Source of the DNA: Carboxylicivirga litoralis | Lineage (GTDB): Bacteria; Bacteroidota; Bacteroidia; Bacteroidales; Marinilabiliaceae | Direction: 5' to 3' | DNA: 64,000 nucleotides | Assembly (NCBI RefSeq): GCF_025499605.1 | Contig: NZ_JAFMVC010000004.1 | Coordinates: 186,001 to 250,000 of the forward strand | Shown: one piece after another, positions 55,762 through 63,255 of the stretch | Position numbering within the stretch: the first letter of the stretch is position 1 | Layout: every line of letters starts with the position of its first letter | The notes under the pieces: generated by a model | Seen by the model: only the letters and a program-made list of their open reading frames with translations | Databases searched by the model: none | Told to the model about the DNA's origin: nothing | Translations under genes and position numbers: made by a program

Positions 55762-56583
55762 ATGCAACAGCTAGCTTATTCAGGATCTAATTCTCAGTGG
55801 AATCAATTACAACCGGGTCCTTTATCGATTAATTCTCAGCATCATGTTGTGGTCATTGACAAATTGGGTAGAGATTATATCCCTGATGGGCTTGAGAAGG
55901 AATTCAATCTGGTAAAAACCTATTCTAATCAATTAGGTTTTGAAAATGCATTGGCCATTTTACCAAAGTTGGTTTTGTTTACTTCTTTTAGAATATTAAC
56001 AGAAGATATTAACGATATCAGAAAGTTTAAAAACAACCCGCTTACAGCGCATATCCCTATTGTGTTTATAGCATCAGAAATGTCGAATCAGCAGCAAATA
56101 GAATGTTTACAGGCTGGTGTCGATGCCTTGTTTCAGATGACCATTGATCAACGCGTGTTCTTGGCCCAGCTGAAGGCATTAATCAATAGTCGGGAGCATT
56201 TGCGTGTCGTTTATAAGCAAAACCAATCATTGGTTAACGATATGCACAGCGATTCATACGATCGATTATTTCTGAAACGTGCGCGCCAGGTCGTTATGGA
56301 GAATTATACCAATTGCTCATTTAATATTGATGAGTTTGTAAAATTGATGAATGTGAGCCGCACCATGCTGTATGTCAAAATCAAAAATTTAACCGACAAA
56401 ACAACCAGTGAGTTTGTAAGGGATATCCGCTTGGAAGAAGCTGCCCGATTATTAAAAGAAGGCATCTTAAATGTATCGGAAGTCGCCTTTGAAGTGGGGT
56501 TTAAAGATCCTAAATACCTGTCTAAAAAGTTTAAGCAAAAGTTTGGAATCACACCTGCTTCGTTTAGAAAAGGGGAAGTATAA
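55762..56583 (+). CDS. AraC-family regulator with a degenerate receiver domain
   Basis: A 273-residue regulator. Residues ~27-140 follow the alternating fold of a response-regulator receiver (HHVVVIDK, IPIVFIASE, CLQAGVDALFQM), but the phosphoacceptor position reads LVLFTSF (about 70-76) with no Asp, so it cannot be phosphorylated in the normal way. The AraC helix-turn-helix pair occupies about 170-270 (FNIDEFVKLMNVSRTMLYVKI, EVAFEVGFKDPKYLSKKFKQ). It looks like the C-terminal half of a hybrid two-component PUL regulator without its sensor part. It probably controls the flanking mannose operon or the LamG PUL. Confidence 0.82.
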   Translation: MQQLAYSGSNSQWNQLQPGPLSINSQHHVVVIDKLGRDYIPDGLEKEFNLVKTYSNQLGFENALAILPKLVLFTSFRILTEDINDIRKFKNNPLTAHIPIVFIASEMSNQQQIECLQAGVDALFQMTIDQRVFLAQLKALINSREHLRVVYKQNQSLVNDMHSDSYDRLFLKRARQVVMENYTNCSFNIDEFVKLMNVSRTMLYVKIKNLTDKTTSEFVRDIRLEEAARLLKEGILNVSEVAFEVGFKDPKYLSKKFKQKFGITPASFRKGEV

Positions 56584-56714
56584 GTAGGCCTTAGCAATTA
56601 ACCCTTAAACCGTTTCTTTTCTGTTTTGTGGGTTTTATCTGGTGGACTATTGTGCAATAAGTGGTGTCAATTATTCAGCCGGTATCGATATTAAAAAATC
56701 ATTGCATAAACTTG

Positions 56715-56728
56715 TATGTTCAAACATA
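56715..56728. promoter_or_regulatory. Palindromic operator candidate before gntR
   Basis: TATGTT-CA-AACATA is a perfect palindrome 10 bases before the GntR start codon at 56739. The 14-mer ATGTTCAAACATAT recurs exactly at 59621-59634 near the start of the GH92 gene. This suggests autoregulation by the GntR repressor. Confidence 0.5.
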
Positions 56729-56738
56729 TGCACAAATA

Positions 56739-57467
56739 ATGAAATTAAAGATAGATCATAATAGTCCGCTGCCACTGCATGCACAGGTCGAACAACTGTT
56801 GAGGGAACTTATTGAGTGGCCTGAATACAAGAATGGAGGCTTTCTTCCTAAAGAAGTTGATTTGGCAAAAACCTTGGGCATTTCGCGCAATACATTACGA
56901 CAAGCAACCAATAAGCTGGAGTATGAAGGATTGTTAATCAGAAAAAAGGGAGTGGGTACTAAAGTGGCTGAGAAGGAGATATCTACTAACCTTGATAGTT
57001 GGTTGAGTTTTACCCAGGAAATGTCAGAAAAAGGGGTGCAGTTTATTAATTTTTCTTCTGAGGTTAAAGTTACAAAGGCCAATGCCAAAATAGCTACTTT
57101 TTTTGGTGTTGATGAAGGAACTGAACTCTTATGTTTGTGTCGTTTACGAGGTAGTTCAGAGGGGCCTTTTGTCTATTTCGAAAGTTATTTTCACCCAAGA
57201 ATTGGCTTAAGCAAAGATGTGGATTTTACGCGTCCACTGTATGAACTCCTGGAAAACGATTTTCATGTGGTTCCAACTACTTCACGAGAGAAGATAAAAG
57301 CAAAATCTGCTTCTAAGATTACAGCTGACCGACTAAAAATTAAAGTGGGTGAACCAGTATTAGTCAGGGAGCGATTTGTATCTGATCCTGGCGGACGACC
57401 AATTGAGTATAATATTGGCTTTTACAATGCCGAGAAGTTTACCTATTCAATCACCATTAATCGCTAA
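56739..57467 (+). CDS. GntR-family (HutC-type) transcriptional regulator
   Basis: A 242-residue regulator with a GntR winged helix at about 8-75 (SPLPLHAQVEQLLRELIE, LAKTLGISRNTLRQATNKLE) and a UTRA ligand-binding domain at about 90-235. ATG 56739 gives the standard N-terminus MKLKIDHNSPLPLH; the frame also runs back to 56661 without family resemblance. UTRA domains often bind sugar phosphates, so mannose-6-phosphate or a related ester is a plausible ligand given the ROK kinase and isomerase in the same operon (inference). A palindromic operator candidate lies directly upstream. Confidence 0.88.
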   Translation: MKLKIDHNSPLPLHAQVEQLLRELIEWPEYKNGGFLPKEVDLAKTLGISRNTLRQATNKLEYEGLLIRKKGVGTKVAEKEISTNLDSWLSFTQEMSEKGVQFINFSSEVKVTKANAKIATFFGVDEGTELLCLCRLRGSSEGPFVYFESYFHPRIGLSKDVDFTRPLYELLENDFHVVPTTSREKIKAKSASKITADRLKIKVGEPVLVRERFVSDPGGRPIEYNIGFYNAEKFTYSITINR

Positions 57468-57477
57468 AAGCAAACAA

Positions 57478-58410
57478 ATGAAAAAATATGCCATAGGTGT
57501 TGATGTTGGTGGTAGCCACATTAGTTGTAAGATATTTAATTTGAGTTCAAAGAGCTTTATTGAAAGGAGTTTTAAAGCATTACCAATTAATAGTAGAGGA
57601 AGTAAAGATAGCATCTTCGATACTTTCGAAACATTATTAAAACAGCCCATTGAAAATGTAGGAGTATCAAATATTGTAGGTATTGGTTTAGCTTTTCCTG
57701 GGCCGATAGATTACGAGCAAGGTATTGCTCTTTTTAGGGGAGATAACTCTAAATATCTGAGTTTATATAAAATAAACATCCGAACTGAGCTTAGTAAACG
57801 ATTAGGTATTGATAAAGAACATATTCGGTTTATTAATGATGCTACTGCCTTTGCTGTGGGCGAGTATTTTAAAGGCGAATTATCAGGAAGCGATAGAAGC
57901 CTGGCCATTACCTTAGGAACTGGTTTTGGCGCTGCTTTTCTCGATAAAGGCATTCCGGTTATCAAGGACGACAGAGTGCCTAAAGGTGGTTGTTTGTGGC
58001 ATTTATCATTTGATCAAACCATAGCCGATGACTATTTCTCGACCCGTGGCTTAGTAAGTAGATATAAATACTTGTCGGAGAAAGAAGTGGAGGGTGTTAA
58101 GCAGATTGCAGAGTTGCATGCTATTGATGCGATGGCTCAACAAGTATTTACCGATTTTGGTACTAAACTGGCTCTGTTTCTAAAGCCGTGGTTACAAAAG
58201 TTTAATGTCGATAAAATGGTGATTGGTGGAAATATTTCACGTGCTTTCACTTTGTTCGAAGATGCTTTTAAGCAAGGGCTAGCAGAGGCTGACCTAAAGA
58301 TTATTGTCAATCCATCCTCCAAGCTGGAAGATTCTGCCTTTATGGGAGCAGCCATGTTGCTGGACAATGATTTCTATCAATCGATAAAGGAGCAGTTAAA
58401 ACTAATGTAA
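57478..58410 (+). CDS. ROK-family sugar kinase
   Basis: A 310-residue cytoplasmic kinase. The phosphate loop is IGVDVGGSHISCKIF; the catalytic base is D121 in INDATAFAVGEY; TLGTGFGAAFLD is the second glycine-rich motif. ATG 57478, 10 bases after the gntR stop, gives the canonical start MKKYAIGVDVGG; the frame extends back into gntR but is not coding. The zinc-binding CxCGxxGCxE motif of most ROK proteins is absent (the region reads GGCLWHLSF). Context with GH92 and a mannose-6-phosphate isomerase suggests mannose as substrate. Confidence 0.85.
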   Translation: MKKYAIGVDVGGSHISCKIFNLSSKSFIERSFKALPINSRGSKDSIFDTFETLLKQPIENVGVSNIVGIGLAFPGPIDYEQGIALFRGDNSKYLSLYKINIRTELSKRLGIDKEHIRFINDATAFAVGEYFKGELSGSDRSLAITLGTGFGAAFLDKGIPVIKDDRVPKGGCLWHLSFDQTIADDYFSTRGLVSRYKYLSEKEVEGVKQIAELHAIDAMAQQVFTDFGTKLALFLKPWLQKFNVDKMVIGGNISRAFTLFEDAFKQGLAEADLKIIVNPSSKLEDSAFMGAAMLLDNDFYQSIKEQLKLM

Positions 58411-58419
58411 TTCAGTTCC

Positions 58420-59586
58420 ATGAAGAAAATACAAGGAAAAATATTAGTACCTGTTCTGTTCTCATTCTTTATCGTCAGTTTTGTCGATTTGGTGGGAACA
58501 GGTGTTGATGAATTAAAACAAAGCAGCGAAACGCCTGCCTATCTGCTGCAATTGATTCCATTTGTGGCCTTTATCTGGTTCTTTTTATTGTCTGTCCCGG
58601 CTGGCGTCTGGCAAGCTAAAGTAGGTAAAAAGAAAGTATTAAACATTTCGATTTTAGTAACAGCCATCGGGTTGTTTGTACCTATTTTAGGCAATACACT
58701 ACCTGTTATTTTGCTGTCATTCTCATTGTTAGGCATTGGAAATACCATCATGCAGGTGTCAGCAAACCCATTATTAATGGATGTGGTACCGGAAGAAAAA
58801 GCGTCCGGCTTTTTAAGTTTTTCACAATTCATAAAATCCTTAGGTTCCATGACTGGACCTTATGTGGCTGCTGTTGTTGGTCCTTTTATAGCTCAGATAG
58901 TTGGTTTTGAGGGAGAGGGAACCTGGCGCTTTGCCTTATACTTGTTTGGAGCAATATCTTTAGTGGCTTTTGTATGGTTGAACTCTACCACTATCGAAGA
59001 AACAAAAGCGGATGATAAACAGGTGAGCTTTCGGTCCTGTTTGCAGCTTCTGGGGAATAAATACATTGCCTTAATGGTCTTGGGTATTTTTGCCATTGTT
59101 GGTGTTGATGTTGCCATTAACTCCAATATTGGTGCTTTTTTGCAATTGAAAATCGGTGTAGGAGAAGAAGCGGCCAAGTATGGAAAAACCGTCTATTTCT
59201 TTGCCAAAATGATAGGCACTTTTGTTGGTGGTATCATTTTGTTGAAAGGCGAAGCCAACAAGTTTTTGAAAGTATCAAGTGTTTTGGCCTTGTTGTTTGT
59301 TTTAGCCCTCACAATGGTGGAGAATGCAACCGCAGCCTGGGTATTGGTTGGCTTGATAAGTTTGGGCGTATCCAACGTTTTTCCGCTCATCTTTTCCATA
59401 ACAGTGGGGCACTATCCAACGCGCTCCAACGAAATATCAGGCTTAATGATGATGGCTATCTCAGGCGGAGCCATCTTTCCATTTTTAGTGAGCCTGGCTA
59501 TGGAATACCATCTGAATGGAGGCCTTTGGGTCATATTCGCATTATTGGTGTTTATACTTTTTCTTACCCGGGTTAAAACTTCGTAA
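58420..59586 (+). CDS. MFS sugar transporter (FHS/GluP-like)
   Basis: A 388-residue inner-membrane protein with about 12 hydrophobic segments. The pattern FSFFIVSFVDLVGTGVDELKQ, GVWQAKVGKKKVL between the second and third helices and GNTIMQVSANPLL resembles the fucose/glucose/galactose:H+ symporter family. It starts 10 bases after the ROK kinase gene and would bring the monosaccharide released by the periplasmic glycosidases into the cell, most likely mannose. Confidence 0.87.
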   Translation: MKKIQGKILVPVLFSFFIVSFVDLVGTGVDELKQSSETPAYLLQLIPFVAFIWFFLLSVPAGVWQAKVGKKKVLNISILVTAIGLFVPILGNTLPVILLSFSLLGIGNTIMQVSANPLLMDVVPEEKASGFLSFSQFIKSLGSMTGPYVAAVVGPFIAQIVGFEGEGTWRFALYLFGAISLVAFVWLNSTTIEETKADDKQVSFRSCLQLLGNKYIALMVLGIFAIVGVDVAINSNIGAFLQLKIGVGEEAAKYGKTVYFFAKMIGTFVGGIILLKGEANKFLKVSSVLALLFVLALTMVENATAAWVLVGLISLGVSNVFPLIFSITVGHYPTRSNEISGLMMMAISGGAIFPFLVSLAMEYHLNGGLWVIFALLVFILFLTRVKTS

Positions 59587-59588
59587 CC

Positions 59589-61973
59589 ATGATAAATATT
59601 TCAAACATGCATTTAATCAAATGTTCAAACATATTAACAAGCTCCTCCAGGGCATGGATAATTCTGCTTGTTACGATTTTAGTGGTAAGTTGTAAGGAGC
59701 AGACAAGTCCGCTTGATTACGTTAATCCAAACATCGGAACAGCCCATAGTCGGTGGTTCTTTTATACACCTGCAGCATTGCCTTGGGGCATGGCCAAACC
59801 AGCTCCCTCAACTAACGGTCATTATGGTAATAAATGGGGTTGGGAAGCGGTTGGCTACGACGACAGGCATTCCTCCATCGAAGGTTTTGTTAATACACAT
59901 GAGTTTCAGATTGGTGGTATTGCACTGATGCCAACAACCGGAAAATTAATAACTACACCTGGCAAGTTGGAAAAGCCTGATGAAGGCTATCGCTCACGTT
60001 TTTTTAAAGAAACAGAGGTGGCAAAACCTGGATATTACAGTGTTATGTTAGATGATTACAAGGTTAAAGCCGAGTTGACAGCTTCAAAGCGAGTGGCTTT
60101 TCATCGTTATTCATTTCCTGAAAATGCAGAAGCAAACCTTATTTTTGATATTGGACGACGTCAAGGTGAGAGTGGAAAGGTAGTGGATGCTAATGTGACC
60201 AAAGTAGATGCAAATACCATTGAAGGTTGGGTACGAACGGAGCCGGAGTACGTCAAGAAATATCAGAAAGGTGCATGGATTGATATCTATTTCTCGGCTA
60301 AGTTAAATCGACCAATAGATAATTTCGGCGTGTTTATTCACGATTCCATTATGCCCAATGAGGTATCTGTTTCTGGAATTGGTTCAGGGGCTTATGTGTC
60401 GTTTGAAACCACCAAGGCTGAACAAGTGGAAGTGCAAGTGGGGATTTCCTATACGTCTGTTGAAAATGCGCGAAAGAATTTAGCAGCTGAAACAACATCT
60501 TTTGATAAAGCCAGAGAAAATGCCCGTGAAATATGGGCGAATGAGTTAAGTAAAATTTCGGTTGAAGGAGGTATAGAGGAAGACCATATTAAGTTTTACA
60601 CCGCTCTTTATCATGCTTTGTTAGGACGAGGTATAGCCAGCGATGTCAATGGTGCCTATCCTAAAAACGATGGCAGCATCGGGCAAATTCCTTTGGATGA
60701 AAATGGAGAGCCTGAGTTTTCTTTTTACAATACAGATGCAGTGTGGGGTGCTTTCTGGAACCTGACTCAGCTATGGGCTTTGGTGTGGCCCGAGTATTAC
60801 AACGATTATGTGCAATCGCATTTGTTAGTTTATAAAGATGCCGGCTGGCTTGGCGATGGACTGGCTAATAGTCGATATGTTTCTGGTGTTGGAACCAATT
60901 ATGTCGGATTAATCATTGCTGCTGCTTATAATTGTGGTATTCGCAACTACGATGTTGATTTAGCTTTTGAGGCAGCTCTTAAAAACGAATTAGGCTGGGA
61001 AAATCGCCCGTATGGTGCCGGGAAGTTAGATGTTAAGGAATTTGTACAGAGTGGTTACCTACATCACTCTGATGCACCAACAAGCGATATTCCTGAGGAG
61101 TACCAGTTTTCAGCGTCGCATACATTAGAATATTCGTTTGGAGCCCATGCGGTAGCGCAATTCGCTAAGGCTTTAGGTAAGGAAGAAGCATATAAAAAGC
61201 TACATCAACTGTCTTTTGCCTGGGAAAGCATTTTTAATAAAGAAAATGGGTTTATCCACCCAAAAGATAGCGCGGGAAACTTTATTACAGACTTTAACCC
61301 ATTACAAGCTTGGCGAGGCTTCCAGGAAGGAAATGCTTGCCAATACAGTTTCTATGTGCCTCATCATCCAAACAAACTGGTCGAAAGAATTGGAGTTGAC
61401 AAGTTTAATCATCGTCTGGATTCTGTTTTTTTGTCATCGCAAACAATGGGCTTTGGAGGCGGAACTAAAATAGATGCTTTTGCTGGTGTTGAGGCTTTGT
61501 ATAACCATGGCAATCAGCCTTGTCTGCATATTCCTTGGTTGTATAATTTGTCAGGGCAACCGGAGAAAACACAGTACTGGACTCGAACCATCTGTAACGA
61601 ATTTTATGGTACTGACCCGATTCATGGCTATGGGTTTGGACAAGATGAAGATCAGGGACAGCTTGGAGCCTGGTATGTGATGGCATCCATCGGGTTGTTT
61701 GATGTGGCAGGATTAACCAATGAAAATCCTACGATGCAGATTGGAAGTCCGGCTTTTGATAAAATTGACATCAAGCTTAATCAAGCTTATTTTCCGGGAA
61801 AGAGTATCAAAATCAGGGTGAAGAATAATTCTCCTGAAAACCTGCTGGTAAAATCGGTGAGGCTAAATGGACACGTAGTAAAAGTAGAAGTGCCTTTTAA
61901 TGAGTTGGTCAATGGCGCCACTTTAGATTTCGAAAAGCAATCAACAAATAATTTATATAGCAATGAGAACTAG
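59589..61973 (+). CDS. GH92 family alpha-mannosidase lipoprotein
   Basis: A 794-residue lipoprotein with lipobox C35 (ILVVSCKEQ). GH92 features: the N-terminal beta domain from DYVNPNIGTAHSRWFF, then the (alpha/alpha)6 catalytic domain with NTDAVWGAFWNLTQLW, the acid-bearing FQEGNACQYSFYVPH, HIPWLYNLSGQPEKTQYW and GFGQDEDQGQLGAWYVMASI. The spacing of the EGN Glu and the D-x-D pair agrees with catalytic acid and base residues of known GH92 enzymes. The usual GNEPSHH motif reads GNQPCLH. The enzyme is Ca-dependent and exo-acting on alpha-mannosides. The gene overlaps the next by 11 bases. Confidence 0.9.
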   Translation: MINISNMHLIKCSNILTSSSRAWIILLVTILVVSCKEQTSPLDYVNPNIGTAHSRWFFYTPAALPWGMAKPAPSTNGHYGNKWGWEAVGYDDRHSSIEGFVNTHEFQIGGIALMPTTGKLITTPGKLEKPDEGYRSRFFKETEVAKPGYYSVMLDDYKVKAELTASKRVAFHRYSFPENAEANLIFDIGRRQGESGKVVDANVTKVDANTIEGWVRTEPEYVKKYQKGAWIDIYFSAKLNRPIDNFGVFIHDSIMPNEVSVSGIGSGAYVSFETTKAEQVEVQVGISYTSVENARKNLAAETTSFDKARENAREIWANELSKISVEGGIEEDHIKFYTALYHALLGRGIASDVNGAYPKNDGSIGQIPLDENGEPEFSFYNTDAVWGAFWNLTQLWALVWPEYYNDYVQSHLLVYKDAGWLGDGLANSRYVSGVGTNYVGLIIAAAYNCGIRNYDVDLAFEAALKNELGWENRPYGAGKLDVKEFVQSGYLHHSDAPTSDIPEEYQFSASHTLEYSFGAHAVAQFAKALGKEEAYKKLHQLSFAWESIFNKENGFIHPKDSAGNFITDFNPLQAWRGFQEGNACQYSFYVPHHPNKLVERIGVDKFNHRLDSVFLSSQTMGFGGGTKIDAFAGVEALYNHGNQPCLHIPWLYNLSGQPEKTQYWTRTICNEFYGTDPIHGYGFGQDEDQGQLGAWYVMASIGLFDVAGLTNENPTMQIGSPAFDKIDIKLNQAYFPGKSIKIRVKNNSPENLLVKSVRLNGHVVKVEVPFNELVNGATLDFEKQSTNNLYSNEN
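59621..59634. promoter_or_regulatory. Second copy of the gntR-type palindrome
   Basis: ATGTTCAAACAT (59621-59632) plus AT, identical over 14 bases to 56716-56729. Here it lies inside the first codons of the GH92 signal peptide, so it would act as an internal operator if functional. A half site TCAAACATG lies at 59601-59609. Confidence 0.4.
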
Positions 61974-63255
61974 TTTTTTCACCTTAGGGATAGTCATCCT
62001 GTTATTGGGGTGTAAACCAAATGCAAAAATCAGTAAAGAATTAAAAGCCTCAATTGAAAGCAATGAGAGCTTTGCCTTTGTCAAACAGAAGGCACTGGAA
62101 GTTGTCAAAACCGGGTTTAATGCCGGCGATGGTTATGGTGAGGTGTGGATTCGCGATTACAATACTTTTATTGAATTATCAGCCGAAGTGTATCCAAAAG
62201 AGGAGTTGAAAGAGAACTTGCGTGTATTCATGCGCTTACAGGGAGATGATGGTAACATCCTGGATGGTTTTATACCACAAAGTAAAGCTGTGCATACCGA
62301 AGGTGGCTACAAATATCACTACAGTGAATTAGAACCTAACTATTGCGGGCATAAAAATACGGTTGAAACCGACCATGAGTCATCATTAGTACAGGCAGTT
62401 TACAAGTATGTGACTAAAACCGGCGATACAGAATTTTTATCGGAGAAAATAGGTGATAAGACGGTTGCTGAGCGCTTACAATGGTCCATGGAATTTTTAA
62501 TGAATCATCGCTGGAGCAAAGAATATGGTTTGATATGGGGTGCTACAACGGCCGATTGGGGTGATGTACAGCATAGTCATCCGTGGGGTGTTTACATCAC
62601 CGATGATACCAAGTATTGCCTCGATATTTATGATAATGCCATGATGATTATTGCTTTAAACAATATCATAGAGTTATTGCCTGAAACAAAAGCAACATGG
62701 CAGCCTGTGCGTGATAAAATGGCCGAAAACACCATGAAATACTTGTGGGATGAAGCCAATCAAAAGTTTATTCCGCATGTGTATTTGGATGGTTCACCTT
62801 ATCCGGATGATTTTAATGAAAATGAGATCTACTATCATGGTGGCACAGCTGTAGCCATAGAAGCAGGTTTATTAAATCGTGAGCAGATTAAAGTGTCATT
62901 GGATAAGATGATTGCCAATGTAAAAGCATCAGGTGCTGGCTCTATTGGTTTAACCATGTATCCACCTTATCCCGATTGGGCTTTTGAGAATAAAGGTATG
63001 TATCCTTATGGTTATCAAAATGGAGGTGACTGGACCTGGTTTGGAGCCCGCATGATTCAGCAATTGGTCAATTATGGTTTTTACCAGGAGGCATATGAGC
63101 AATTACTGCCCATGACCGAACGGGTGCAAAAGAATGATGGTTTTTTTGAGTGGTACACAGTGAATAATGAGCCTACAGGTTCGGGAACCTTCAGAGGCTC
63201 AGCAGGCGTGTTATATAAGGCGATTGAAATGTTGGAAAATGTAAGTGAGAAATAA
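61963..63255 (+). CDS. Six-hairpin glycosidase-like lipoprotein
   Basis: A 430-residue lipoprotein (lipobox C17, LLLGCKP) whose start lies within the GH92 gene. Motifs GYGEVWIRDYNTFIELS, HESSLVQAVYKYV, GLIWGATTADWGD, DNAMMIIALNN, NGGDWTWFGARMIQQL and GSGTFRGSAGVLYKAI fit an (alpha/alpha)6-barrel glycosidase or debranching-like fold with carboxylates in WIRD, ADWGD and GGDW. I cannot place it securely in a GH family; it is not a clear GH125. Overlap with the alpha-mannosidase gene suggests it works on the same mannoside-containing glycan in the periplasm. Confidence 0.7.
   Translation: MRTSFFTLGIVILLLGCKPNAKISKELKASIESNESFAFVKQKALEVVKTGFNAGDGYGEVWIRDYNTFIELSAEVYPKEELKENLRVFMRLQGDDGNILDGFIPQSKAVHTEGGYKYHYSELEPNYCGHKNTVETDHESSLVQAVYKYVTKTGDTEFLSEKIGDKTVAERLQWSMEFLMNHRWSKEYGLIWGATTADWGDVQHSHPWGVYITDDTKYCLDIYDNAMMIIALNNIIELLPETKATWQPVRDKMAENTMKYLWDEANQKFIPHVYLDGSPYPDDFNENEIYYHGGTAVAIEAGLLNREQIKVSLDKMIANVKASGAGSIGLTMYPPYPDWAFENKGMYPYGYQNGGDWTWFGARMIQQLVNYGFYQEAYEQLLPMTERVQKNDGFFEWYTVNNEPTGSGTFRGSAGVLYKAIEMLENVSEK

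Noticed and set aside
61280-61700. Loss of the catalytic acid in GH92 (Gln for Glu), as in mannose-phosphodiester enzymes
   Set aside because: By spacing to the D-x-D base pair, the acid is the Glu of EGNACQY, which is present; the Gln in GNQP is a different position.
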